NCBI GenBank assembly: GCA_934563745.1
Contig: CAKTHE010000007.1
Span: forward strand, 1 to 64,000
Direction of reading: 5' to 3'
Length of the DNA: 64,000 nt
DNA from: an uncultured Dysosmobacter sp.
Lineage (GTDB): Bacteria > Bacillota > Clostridia > Oscillospirales > Oscillospiraceae
The notes beneath the pieces are model-generated. The model saw only the letters and a program-made list of their open reading frames with translations. It had not been told where the DNA came from and did not search any database. The position numbers were made by a program, and so were the translations under genes. This document shows positions 1 through 7,101 of this stretch, piece by piece; within the stretch, counting starts at the first letter, position 1, and every line of letters starts with the position of its first letter.

Positions 1-73
1 TCTGTAGCTCAGTTGGTAGAGCAGGGGACTGAAAATCCCCGTGTCGTTGGTTCGATTCCGACCGGAGGCACCA
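1..73 (+). tRNA. tRNA-Phe (GAA), 5' end cut by the window
   Basis: The anticodon loop reads CTGAAAA, so the anticodon is GAA (Phe). The T-arm GGTTCGATTCC and an encoded CCA end are present. The 3' acceptor CGGAGGC would pair with GCCTCTG; only TCTG of that 5' strand is in the window, so about three bases are missing upstream. Confidence 0.95.
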
Positions 74-76
74 TTT

Positions 77-152
77 GCGGGCATAGCTCATCTGGTAGAG
101 CGCCACCTTGCCAAGGTGGAGGTAGCGAGTTCGAGCCTCGTTGCCCGCTCCA
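77..152 (+). tRNA. tRNA-Gly (GCC)
   Basis: The acceptor GCGGGCA pairs with TGCCCGC. The anticodon stem CCACC/GGTGG carries loop TTGCCAA (anticodon GCC, Gly). CCA is encoded. It lies 3 bp after tRNA-Phe, so the two are probably co-transcribed. Confidence 0.96.
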
Positions 153-154
153 CA

Positions 155-190
155 GAACAATGCCCACACTGGATCGTGTGGGCATTGTTC
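155..190. terminator. 15-bp perfect hairpin between tRNA genes
   Basis: GAACAATGCCCACAC (155-169) pairs exactly with 176-190 around a 6-base loop. It begins 3 bp after tRNA-Gly. There is no T-run (GCAAAAAATAAATG follows), so it may be an RNA-processing or 3'-protecting hairpin rather than a canonical terminator. Confidence 0.55.
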
Positions 191-250
191 GCAAAAAATA
201 AATGTGGACTTTTCAAAAAGCCTCGCATATAATATAGATATCCCTCGTTT

Positions 251-325
251 GGTGACATAGCCAAGTGGTAAGGCAAGGGTCTGCAAAACCCTGATTCCCC
301 GGTTCAAATCCGGGTGTCACCTCCA
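251..325 (+). tRNA. tRNA-Cys (GCA)
   Basis: The acceptor GGTGACA pairs with TGTCACC. The anticodon loop CTGCAAA gives anticodon GCA (Cys). CCA is encoded. An intrinsic terminator follows directly, so this is the last gene of the tRNA unit. Confidence 0.96.
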
Positions 326-362
326 AAAAGAAAGGCACCGCTTTGCGGTGCTTTTCTTTTTG
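326..362 (+). terminator. Intrinsic terminator of the tRNA cluster
   Basis: AAAGGCACCGC and GCGGTGCTTTT form a stem around TTT, continued by A-rich and T-rich flanks (TTCTTTTTGG). Confidence 0.85.
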
Positions 363-622
363 GAGTCTCGCGCCCTTTGGCTGCTCCGCCCCAAGAGAGG
401 TAAACCTGCGCGGCGGAAGAACATTCCGCCTGCGCCAAGGGCTTGCTGTGCAAAGACGCTTGCGGCGCGCCGTTCGGCGCGGCTGTCGGTATCGAAAGCG
501 CTGCGTTGTGACATGCCGCCGCGGACTGTGCAAGTTCACGGCGGCTTTTTATGATTTTATCAAAGCTGGCCTGTGCCCGGATTCCTGCCCTGCCTTTTGG
601 AGCCAAATCCGCTACGTGCAGC
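363..622. other. Gene-poor stretch with an orphan terminator-like hairpin
   Basis: No ORF here has a ribosome site or a recognisable product. GCCGCCG (515-521) pairs with CGGCGGC (539-545) and is followed by five T (546-550), a plus-strand intrinsic terminator with no coding gene in front of it. Several further GC-rich inverted segments at 380-480 could be part of an untranslated RNA, but I cannot assign a family. Confidence 0.4.
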
Positions 623-1114
623 TTAAAAGAGCATGCAAAGCCCCGCTGCTGCGACGGAGACCGGGATGTACATCACGAAATGCGCAATATGCGCCCTTTT
701 ATTATAGCCGAATTGCTGCGGCCCTACGATGCCTTTCAGTTCCGGATAAAAGTGAGGGAAGAAATTGGAGTGGCACAGCAGGACCCAGTCAAAAAAGATA
801 ATATCGTAAAGCTCCATTACCGAAAGCATGATGAAAAAACGGGCAAAAAAGTTCCGGAAACGGAACCCACTTCTTATGCCATCCCATGCGGCCAGGCCGA
901 AGGCTCCGATAAAGACCAGAATCGCGGCTGCAGCGAGAAACCAGCCAAGCCTGCGGGCACCGCGAAAGCGCTCTTCCTTCCGGTCGGGGATTGCAGCCAG
1001 ATTTTCTTTTGGCGCAGAAGAGAAAAATCTTTTATCCTGGATCAGGGCAACGCCTGCGTACAAAAGAAGAAAGTACGCCGCCATGATCATGATTTCTGCG
1101 ATTCCTGTGAGCAT
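623..1114 (-). CDS. Small integral membrane protein, paralogue of the one at 3346-3837
   Basis: This 163-residue protein has about four hydrophobic segments (near residues 8-25, 58-80, 90-112 and 140-160). I do not recognise a named family. The start at 1114 is chosen because GGCGGG and AGG lie just before it and the longer ORF would overlap the upstream GNAT. The C-terminal half shares a pattern with the membrane protein at 3346-3837: an (N/E)-L-x-D core, then F-x-D, then a conserved His before a Pro-rich loop and a last helix. That makes the two likely paralogues. It lies 34 bp after the GNAT gene and is probably co-transcribed with it. Confidence 0.7.
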   Translation of the reverse strand: MLTGIAEIMIMAAYFLLLYAGVALIQDKRFFSSAPKENLAAIPDRKEERFRGARRLGWFLAAAAILVFIGAFGLAAWDGIRSGFRFRNFFARFFIMLSVMELYDIIFFDWVLLCHSNFFPHFYPELKGIVGPQQFGYNKRAHIAHFVMYIPVSVAAAGLCMLF

Positions 1115-1148
1115 CCTGCGTTTCCCGCCTTTCGTATATGGCGCCTGT

Positions 1149-1673
1149 TCAGTCGCCTGCTGCCTGCTTTCCGGACGGAGTCTTATCGGCCGACCACTGG
1201 TAGGCAAGCCGCGGAGAACCATCCCGGACATAGATGATACCGCATTTTTGAAAGCCGTTCTTCTCGATCCGTCTCTGCATGGTCAAATTATCGGCATGCG
1301 TGTCGATCCGGATATTGGAAGAGAGGCGCTTGCAATAGGCGGCGGCGCATTGAAAAAGACCGTGCACCTGCCCGTCTCCGGCCACCCGGTGAATGGTGAC
1401 ATACGGCTCATCATTCAGCCATTTGCCCTCCGTGATGCGGCTGTAGGTCGGTTCAGCTTCCTTCAACAGGGCAAATACGCCGTGAACGCCGGTTTCATCG
1501 TACAGGACATGGCAGGCGCCTGTCTGCATATCGGAGCGGATCAGGTCGGCGCTTGGGTAAGTGTGCCCCCACTGACTGGGGTTTCCGGACCGGATCATGT
1601 AATCCTGCGCAGACCGGTAGATCCGCAAAATGGTTTCAAAGTCGGCGTCTGCCGCAATTCTTACGTTCAGCAT
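1149..1673 (-). CDS. GNAT-family N-acetyltransferase
   Basis: This 174-residue protein has the GNAT fold order: an N-terminal RxAxxxDFxxIxxIY helix, a central HGVFAL strand, and a C-terminal RIDTHADNxxMQxxxEKNGF motif, the usual acetyl-CoA-binding end of small-molecule acetyltransferases. The substrate is unknown. The start MLNVRIA at 1673 is preferred over longer ones because GGAGG lies five to six bases before it. It is divergent from the TetR gene at 1861 and heads a two-gene minus-strand unit with the membrane protein at 623-1114. Confidence 0.85.
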   Translation of the reverse strand: MLNVRIAADADFETILRIYRSAQDYMIRSGNPSQWGHTYPSADLIRSDMQTGACHVLYDETGVHGVFALLKEAEPTYSRITEGKWLNDEPYVTIHRVAGDGQVHGLFQCAAAYCKRLSSNIRIDTHADNLTMQRRIEKNGFQKCGIIYVRDGSPRLAYQWSADKTPSGKQAAGD

Positions 1674-1704
1674 AGATTCCTCCATGTTTGGATTGATGTA
1701 ATTG

Positions 1705-1734
1705 ATCATAATCCCCGGTGCGGGGATTTGTCCA
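1705..1734 (-). promoter_or_regulatory. Promoter of the GNAT unit with a dyad in its spacer
   Basis: On the minus strand TGGACA (1734-1729) and TATGAT (1710-1705) are 18 bp apart. The spacer is almost filled by a dyad, ATCCCC-GGTGC-GGGGAT (1711-1727). A dyad between -35 and -10 with a long spacer suggests an operator, perhaps for a MerR-like or TetR-like protein. Confidence 0.6.
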
Positions 1735-1786
1735 GTGCGTTTTGGAACAAGAAACCGGGAAAGCGCATGTATGCCGCGCTTTCGTC

Positions 1787-1815
1787 TTGACCTCCGGGAA
1801 AAAGATTGCTATGAT
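1787..1815 (+). promoter_or_regulatory. Sigma-A promoter of the TetR gene
   Basis: TTGACC (1787-1792), a 17-bp spacer, then TATGAT (1810-1815). Transcription would start near 1822, so the ATG at 1816 cannot be the start codon; this supports the GTG at 1861. Confidence 0.75.
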
Positions 1816-1816
1816 A

Positions 1817-1840
1817 TGACCAAAAGAATTGATTCGGTCA
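1817..1840 (+). promoter_or_regulatory. Dyad over the TetR gene's transcription start, probable operator
   Basis: TGACC and GGTCA bracket a largely symmetrical 14-bp centre, giving an imperfect dyad of about 24 bp that overlaps the expected +1 of the TetR gene. This is the usual place for an autoregulatory TetR operator. Its sequence differs from the dyads at 2477 and 38244. Confidence 0.55.
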
Positions 1841-1860
1841 AAAATTGGGGAGCGTGCGCG

Positions 1861-2439
1861 GTGGCATTTTCAGAAGAACAGAATGAGCGGATTCGAGCAA
1901 GTCTGATCCGGGAGGCCCGGCGCTGCGGTGTGGCCATCGGCATGCGAAAGACGTCTGTGGAGCAGCTGACGGCCGCGGTCGGCATTTCCAAAGGCTCCTT
2001 CTATAAGTTTTTTGATTCCAAGGAGCTGCTTTTCTTCGCGGTGTTGGAGGACATTCATACAGAGGGCTTTGCGGTGGCGCAGCAGGCCCTGCGGGAGCAT
2101 GCGGCACTGCCGCCCGCCGCCCGCGCGGCCGCTGCGGTCCTGGCGGCCTGCCGCTGGCTGTCCGAGACGAAGGCGTTTGTTTTTATCGAGCAGGACGCGG
2201 AGTTTCTTCTGCGCAGACTTCCGCAGGCGGTTAAATCTGCCCACTATCATGATGACGAGGTCCACATCCGTGCCCTTTTGGAGGAAAGCGGCCTGCAGCC
2301 CAAAGACGGGATGGCACTGGCCGCCGCAACGGTGCGCGGGCTGATTTTGACCGTCTCCCATCAGGAGCAGATCGGGGCACTGTATCCGAAGGTGCTGGAG
2401 ACTTTGGTTTGCGGTGCCTGCAAAGAATTATTTGAATAA
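1861..2439 (+). CDS. TetR/AcrR-family transcriptional regulator
   Basis: This 192-residue protein has an N-terminal TetR DNA-binding domain. The helix-turn-helix is near residues 25-47, with the hallmark TVEQLTAAVGISKGSFYKFF pattern (here SVEQLT, GISKGSFYKFF). The ligand domain is helical and unassigned. The GTG start at 1861 has GGGGAG eight bases upstream and fits the promoter at 1787-1815. It lies just upstream of, and in the same direction as, the ATC-hydrolase operon (2642-7761), and is the best candidate to bind the dyads at 2477-2498 and 38244-38263 (inference). Confidence 0.9.
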   Translation: MAFSEEQNERIRASLIREARRCGVAIGMRKTSVEQLTAAVGISKGSFYKFFDSKELLFFAVLEDIHTEGFAVAQQALREHAALPPAARAAAAVLAACRWLSETKAFVFIEQDAEFLLRRLPQAVKSAHYHDDEVHIRALLEESGLQPKDGMALAAATVRGLILTVSHQEQIGALYPKVLETLVCGACKELFE

Positions 2440-2443
2440 GGAA

Positions 2444-2467
2444 AGGCCGCAGCCCGGCGGCTTTTCA
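2444..2467 (+). terminator. Short terminator after the TetR gene
   Basis: GCCGC (2446-2450) and GCGGC (2457-2461) form a stem followed by TTTTC. It ends right before the operator at 2477. Confidence 0.55.
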
Positions 2468-2476
2468 AAAATACCA

Positions 2477-2498
2477 AAAGTTAGTTAATACTAACTTT
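2477..2498 (+). promoter_or_regulatory. Perfect 9-bp-arm dyad, operator of the ATC-hydrolase operon
   Basis: AAAGTTAGT-TAAT-ACTAACTTT is a perfect inverted repeat 144 bp before the first gene. Its core AGTTAG-N6-CTAACT recurs at 38245-38262 in front of the second ATC-hydrolase locus with the same half-sites and spacing. A weak promoter (TTTTCA, 18 bp, TAATAC) would overlap it, so binding should repress. Confidence 0.75.
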
Positions 2499-2641
2499 GA
2501 GCCGGGGCGTCCTTCCCATGGGATGAAACGGAAGGTACCGTTCCCTCATATGGACCGCGGGATGCGGGATGAGCGGGGGCCAAAGCAATTTGCGAAAAGC
2601 GCGCAGGCAGCGCAGCGGCGCGGCCTGGAAAAGGAGCGGGT

Positions 2642-3346
2642 ATGAAAGACGAAGAACTGCAATTTGACCGCAGCTGTCACGTGCTGTATTCCAAACCCTG
2701 CAAAAAGCAGATGAAAGAGAAGATCGCCCTGCACTATGGTGAAGCGGAACGGGAAGCGGTGTGGGAGCGGGTGCAGCAGCAGTATGCGGACTTCCTGGCC
2801 GACTGGCGCACGGACCTTGGCGGCAGGAGAAACTTCCATAACGGTCCGGGCGGAAACTATGACTGCATTGCCCTGATGGCGTATTATGTGGTCTGCAGGG
2901 AGGTTACAAGCCTTGCGGAGATCGAGGAAATGGAGGGGGAGCTGTTTCTCCCGGCGTTCCGGATCCTCGCGAAGTTTGTGGACTGCAACAAGCCCGTATT
3001 CAAACGGCTTATGTATCGGGCGTTTCGAAACGCCAAAAAGAAGTGCGACCAATGGGGTGATTATCAGATGTATGTTGCGCCCTACCAAAAGAATGGGCCC
3101 CTCTATTACGAGTTCACCGCCTGCCCGGCGGCGGAGTTTGCCAAACGGCATCATCTGCTGGAGGTAATGCCGGCCCTGTGCAACCCGGACTTTACGTCCA
3201 TGGAACTGATCCATGCGCGGCTTGTGCGGAAAACTACCTGCGCCAACGGCTGCAAGTGCGATTACACCATCTGCGGCGATCGGGACCCCTATTTGAAAAA
3301 TCATCCCGAATACCGGGATGAGGCGGGATACAGGAGGAATCGGTGA
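2642..3346 (+). CDS. ATC-hydrolase-family protein, paralogue 1 of the island
   Basis: This 234-residue cytosolic protein matches the L-2-amino-thiazoline-4-carboxylic acid hydrolase family by its C-terminal signature: an LCNPDF-like segment, a buried Arg, a Thr, Cys-x3-Cys-x-Cys and a final CDYT strand (residues about 180-215). The founding enzyme opens the thiazoline ring on the way to L-cysteine, but most clostridial members are uncharacterised and the substrate here is unknown. AAGGAG precedes the ATG. It is the first gene of a seven-gene operon. Its TGA overlaps the next ATG, which implies translational coupling. The tail after residue 220 is polar and variable. Confidence 0.8.
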   Translation: MKDEELQFDRSCHVLYSKPCKKQMKEKIALHYGEAEREAVWERVQQQYADFLADWRTDLGGRRNFHNGPGGNYDCIALMAYYVVCREVTSLAEIEEMEGELFLPAFRILAKFVDCNKPVFKRLMYRAFRNAKKKCDQWGDYQMYVAPYQKNGPLYYEFTACPAAEFAKRHHLLEVMPALCNPDFTSMELIHARLVRKTTCANGCKCDYTICGDRDPYLKNHPEYRDEAGYRRNR

Positions 3347-3837
3347 TGCTGATACGAGTACTGACGGAGGGACTGGGCCTGGGCGCCCTGCTGGTACTGG
3401 TGTGTCTGATCGGGATCCGGAACGGGGCGGTCGGCATGGTGCACCTCTATGGCCCGGAGGTGCAGGAGCGCTGCATCCGGCTGGGTCTGACGACGCGGGA
3501 GAAAATCAGGCGCGGCAGCGTGCGCTTTAAGGCGGTGTGCATTCCCGGATACATACTTTATGTGCTGGTGTGCGTGTATGCCGTAAACGGCACAAGGGGC
3601 TTTGCGGCAGGCTTTTGGCAGCTGTTTGGGATCCTCTTTGTCATGAACCTGATCGACCGCTTTTTTGTGGACGATTTCTGGGTGGGACATACCCGGGCAT
3701 GGACAATTCCCGGCACGGAGGATCTGAAGCCGTATATTACCGCGGCGGACAAGCGCAAAAAATGGCTGTTCGGAACGTTGGGGCTGGCTGCCGTTGCGGC
3801 TGTGCTGGCAGGAATCATGAGCATTTTGATTAGATGA
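3346..3837 (+). CDS. Four-helix membrane protein of the ATC-hydrolase operon
   Basis: This 163-residue protein has hydrophobic segments near residues 8-28, 62-82, 90-105 and 140-162, and a conserved-looking MNLIDRFFVDDFW segment with a following His. I do not recognise a named family, but it shares that core with the membrane protein at 623-1114. AGGAGG lies before the ATG at 3346, which overlaps the previous stop as TGATG. A GTG at 3343 is an alternative start. Its placement suggests it works at the membrane with the operon's hydrolases or transports their substrate (inference). Confidence 0.75.
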   Translation: MLIRVLTEGLGLGALLVLVCLIGIRNGAVGMVHLYGPEVQERCIRLGLTTREKIRRGSVRFKAVCIPGYILYVLVCVYAVNGTRGFAAGFWQLFGILFVMNLIDRFFVDDFWVGHTRAWTIPGTEDLKPYITAADKRKKWLFGTLGLAAVAAVLAGIMSILIR

Positions 3838-3849
3838 AGGTGAGAGACG

Positions 3850-4635
3850 GTGCGCTTTGAGACGTATGGGGAAAAAAGCAGCCCGGCGGTATTGTTTTTC
3901 CACGCTATGGGCGTGACGGGAGCGAGCAGCAAACCGGTGGCGGAGCATTTGCGCAGCCGCTGCTTCTGCATACTGCCCACCTCCACGGTCTACTGCGCCG
4001 GTCAGCGGTATGTCAGCAAGGCCGATGAGGTGCGGCAGACGGAGGCGTTTTTGCGGGAACAGGGCGTGGAGCGCCTGGACCTGGTGGTGGCGTCCTCCAT
4101 CGGCACCGACCTCGCCCTGGCGTTTCTGGAACAGACAGAGCTGCCGGTGGGGCACGTGTTTTTTGACGGCGGGCAGTTTGCGCAGATCGGAAAAGCTGCG
4201 CAGTGTATGATGACGCCGCTTTTGTATCTGGCGATCAAAAGCCTGTACTGGTCCAACGGCGGAACGCTGAAGAAGATCCTCTGGTGCGACGATGCGGCCA
4301 TCAAGCCCTATTTCATCGCGGCGGGCCGCGCGCTCTGTTACGGTAATCTGCGCCGCCAGATGGCGGACAGTCTGGAAGCGAAGCCCTTCCCGCCGCTGTC
4401 GGAGACGCTGCAAAGGCACATCTGGTTTGCCTTTGGCAGTGCAGAGGATCATTTCAAATACCGCTCTGCCGTGATGCGGGCGTATCCCTGCGGCCGCTAT
4501 CCGGTGTTCCGGGGATACGACCACATGCAGTATCAGATCCGCGATCCGCAGGGCTTTGCGGCGATGCTGCTCACACTTATGGAGCAGGACCACATGCCGG
4601 AGCTGCCGTTTGTAGAAAGGGAGAGGCGCCTATGA
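3850..4635 (+). CDS. Alpha/beta hydrolase of the ATC-hydrolase operon
   Basis: This 261-residue protein has an alpha/beta-hydrolase fold. The nucleophile elbow is VASSIGTD (Ser near residue 82), the oxyanion-side segment is LFFHAMG, an acid candidate is in SAEDHF, and the catalytic His is in GYDHMQ (about residue 221). The start is a GTG at 3850 with AAGGTGAG upstream. The stop overlaps the next gene as ATGA. It resembles the hydrolase at 36785-37573 in domain order, in the RLDL strand before the nucleophile and in the Gly-x-x-His ending, so the two are likely paralogues in matching loci. The substrate is unknown. Confidence 0.8.
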   Translation: MRFETYGEKSSPAVLFFHAMGVTGASSKPVAEHLRSRCFCILPTSTVYCAGQRYVSKADEVRQTEAFLREQGVERLDLVVASSIGTDLALAFLEQTELPVGHVFFDGGQFAQIGKAAQCMMTPLLYLAIKSLYWSNGGTLKKILWCDDAAIKPYFIAAGRALCYGNLRRQMADSLEAKPFPPLSETLQRHIWFAFGSAEDHFKYRSAVMRAYPCGRYPVFRGYDHMQYQIRDPQGFAAMLLTLMEQDHMPELPFVERERRL

Positions 4636-5474
4636 GCTATAAAATCGAAAAAAACACCGTGCAGGAAACGCTGGTCATCCCGCTCTATGCCCGAAAAATG
4701 TGCTCGCAGCTGTACCCGGACCTTTACCGGGACGATACGGCCGTGCGGCTGATCGACAGGATCGACTACGATTTTTCGGAGCTTGAAAAAAAGTCCGCCA
4801 GTCTGATGCAGCGCTTTGGATTTCTTGAGGCTGCCATGCGGCAGAATGACCTTGCCTTTGAGGTGCGGGACTATCTGCGCACCCATCCAAGGGCGGCTGT
4901 GGTGAATCTGGGCTGCGGACTGGACGACACCGGGCGGCGCTGCGACAACGGCAGCTGCAGGATCTATAATCTGGACCTTCCGGATGTGATCGCGGTGCGC
5001 AGGGAGCTTCTGCCGCCCGGAGAACGGGAGGAGCTGATTCCCTGCGATCTGAACGACACGGCGTGGTTTGACCGGATCGACGCGGCAGACGGCGCGGTGT
5101 TCTTTGCGGCCGGCGTGTTCTATTACTTTTTGAAAGAGCAGGTCCGCGCGCTGGTGCGGAGCATGGCGGACGCATTTCCGGGGAGCGTGCTCGTTTTTGA
5201 CGCCGCAAATGAAAAGGCTGTGCGGCTGATGCTGAAAACATGGATCCGGGCCGCGGAGATCCAGGACGTCAGGGCCTATTTTGCCCTTTCCGACGCCCAG
5301 CGCGAGCTTTCCGCCTGGGACAGCCGGCTGCAGGTCTCAAGCCGGGGATATATGCTGGGGTACAGCGATCTGAAGACCCCCTCCGTCAGCGGCTTTTTCC
5401 GCCTGCTCTCCAGGGTCGGCGACGGCATGATGCAGATGCGGATTGTGAAGATCGGGTTTGGAGGCGAATCATGA
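4632..5474 (+). CDS. Class I SAM methyltransferase, leucine carboxyl methyltransferase-like
   Basis: This 280-residue protein resembles the LCMT/TcmP family of O-methyltransferases, which methylate carboxyl groups of proteins or small molecules. Visible features are the SAM-binding VVNLGCGLDDTG loop (about residues 90-101), the following acidic strand YNLDLPDVI, and the FFAAGVFYYF motif IV/V region. Its ATG overlaps the preceding stop and its own TGA overlaps the next ATG, so it is tightly coupled to the flanking hydrolases. A carboxyl methyltransferase beside two hydrolases suggests make-and-break ester chemistry (inference). The target is unknown. Confidence 0.82.
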   Translation: MSYKIEKNTVQETLVIPLYARKMCSQLYPDLYRDDTAVRLIDRIDYDFSELEKKSASLMQRFGFLEAAMRQNDLAFEVRDYLRTHPRAAVVNLGCGLDDTGRRCDNGSCRIYNLDLPDVIAVRRELLPPGEREELIPCDLNDTAWFDRIDAADGAVFFAAGVFYYFLKEQVRALVRSMADAFPGSVLVFDAANEKAVRLMLKTWIRAAEIQDVRAYFALSDAQRELSAWDSRLQVSSRGYMLGYSDLKTPSVSGFFRLLSRVGDGMMQMRIVKIGFGGES

Positions 5475-6403
5475 AGCACATTCATTTTGAGGTTGAGACA
5501 GACGGCTTTTACGGCGCATACTGGGCATGCAAAGACGATTCGGATTGTGCCCTGATTGCCATGCTGGGTGACGACCCCGAGGACTATATGGCCCGTTCGG
5601 CGGCCAAATGGCTGCTGCGCCAGGGAGTCCATGTGATGACCATGTCGCCGGGGAAAAAGGATTACGGGCACCACAACTATCCTCTGGAGCGCGTGGAGGC
5701 GGCGATCGCCTGGCTGAAAGAGCATGGGATCCGCAGGATCGGCATTGCAGGCGCATCGACCACCGGGACGCTGGCGCTGACGGCGGCATCGTTTTTCCCG
5801 GAGCTCACGCTGACCATCGCCATGACGCCCAGCGACTTTGTGTGGCAGGGATTCATGCAGGGAAACAAGGACGGGTGCAAGGAGTGGCCCATCGAGGGGG
5901 AGTCCCTCTTTTCCTACCGCGGCCGGCCGCTGCCGTATATGCCGTTTTGCTACCAGCATCCGCAATATTGGCAGGTGGTTGCCGAGGAGACCAAACGGAC
6001 CGGAAGCATGATCGCCTCGCGCAAGCTGTTTGACGATTCGGAGGCGGCCCACCCGATCACGGAGGCGGAGTTCATCAAGGTCGAAAACATCCGCGGAAAG
6101 CTGCTGCTGGTCGGCGCGGAGGATGATCTTTTATGGGACACGGCGAAATACATCCGCCGCATGGAAAAGCGCCTTGCGGAAAGACAGGGCTGCTGTGAAA
6201 CCGAGGCGGCGGTTTACGTCCACGGCACGCATTTTGTCTTTCCGGAGGGAATGCTGCGGACCATGCTGCCGGTGGGCTCGTCCCTTTTCGTCCGGCTTGC
6301 CTTTCCCAATGCGAAACCATACGCGAAGGAATGCAGGCAGACCCGCCTTGACATTGACCGCCGCCTGAGAGCGGCCCTGCACGCATGGAGGGAGAAGCCG
6401 TGA
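5471..6403 (+). CDS. Acyl-CoA thioester hydrolase/BAAT C-terminal-like alpha/beta hydrolase
   Basis: This 310-residue protein looks like the C-terminal catalytic domain of the acyl-CoA thioesterase / bile-acid-CoA:amino-acid N-acyltransferase family. It has GIAGASTTG at the nucleophile turn (Ser near residue 98), an LLVGAEDD acid strand (about residue 219) and a YVHGTHF catalytic His (about 255). It lacks the N-terminal beta-sandwich of the eukaryotic enzymes. It overlaps the genes on both sides by four bases. Whether it hydrolyses a CoA thioester or transfers an acyl group cannot be told from sequence. Confidence 0.78.
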   Translation: MKHIHFEVETDGFYGAYWACKDDSDCALIAMLGDDPEDYMARSAAKWLLRQGVHVMTMSPGKKDYGHHNYPLERVEAAIAWLKEHGIRRIGIAGASTTGTLALTAASFFPELTLTIAMTPSDFVWQGFMQGNKDGCKEWPIEGESLFSYRGRPLPYMPFCYQHPQYWQVVAEETKRTGSMIASRKLFDDSEAAHPITEAEFIKVENIRGKLLLVGAEDDLLWDTAKYIRRMEKRLAERQGCCETEAAVYVHGTHFVFPEGMLRTMLPVGSSLFVRLAFPNAKPYAKECRQTRLDIDRRLRAALHAWREKP

Positions 6404-7035
6404 AGCAGTGGGGGATGCCGACGGGCATGTGGCTGCTGTTTGCCGGCTCGTTCCGGCGGCAGCTGACGGCCCTGTTCGGCTATGACCGGGCAGCGGCGAA
6501 GGCAATCACGGAGCGGGCAAAGCCGAAGTACAGGGCGATCATCGCCCGCCTGCCGGGATTTGAAAAGGCCGACCGCTTTCAAATGAATCTTGTCAACTGC
6601 GCACTGCTGGGGGCATTTGTGCTCTCCATGCCGGAGCGTCCGGACGTGGAGCGCCTGACGGAGTATTATGCGCAGGCGATGATGACGAAGCCGATGCGGT
6701 GGTTTTGCCGTCAGAGCGGCAAACGAAAATTTTCACCCGGAGACATTGCCGGGATGAAAGAAACGGCCGCCCTGCGTGCGGCCGACCGGAACCCGTATTC
6801 CTGGAATATGGACTTTTACGAATACCCGGACGGCAGCGGCTATGAAGCCCGCTTTACGAAGTGCGGCATCTGCGCGCTGATGAAAGACCTGGGGCTTTAC
6901 GACCTGACGCCTGCCATGTGCCGGCTGGACTATACCATGAGCGAGGCGGGCGGCGCGGCCGACTTTGTGCGGGACTATACGCTGGCTTCCGGCGGACCGT
7001 ACTGCGACTGCGGGTACAAAAAGAAGAACGGATAG
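6400..7035 (+). CDS. ATC-hydrolase-family protein, paralogue 2 of the island
   Basis: This 211-residue protein is the most canonical ATC-hydrolase family member of the four in the window. It ends CRLDYTM (about residue 174 on), followed by a Phe-x-Arg-Asp-Tyr-Thr-Leu-Ala segment and a terminal CDCGY. It also has the KCGICALM segment seen in the family. The start is GTG at 6400, overlapping the previous stop (GTGA) with GGAGGGAG upstream; an in-frame ATG at 6385 is less likely. It ends in TAG, showing that amber is an ordinary stop here. Enzymatic substrate is unknown. Confidence 0.82.
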   Translation: MKQWGMPTGMWLLFAGSFRRQLTALFGYDRAAAKAITERAKPKYRAIIARLPGFEKADRFQMNLVNCALLGAFVLSMPERPDVERLTEYYAQAMMTKPMRWFCRQSGKRKFSPGDIAGMKETAALRAADRNPYSWNMDFYEYPDGSGYEARFTKCGICALMKDLGLYDLTPAMCRLDYTMSEAGGAADFVRDYTLASGGPYCDCGYKKKNG

Positions 7036-7101
7036 CGGGTGTGCCTGCACACGGGGCCCCGGCCTGGGACCGGAGAAATACGCGGGGGGAGAGGAGCGCC
7101 T

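Noticed and set aside
1816..1818. ATG at 1816 as the start of the TetR gene
   Set aside because: It lies between the -10 element and the expected transcription start, has no ribosome site and would put the operator inside the gene. GTG at 1861 fits better.
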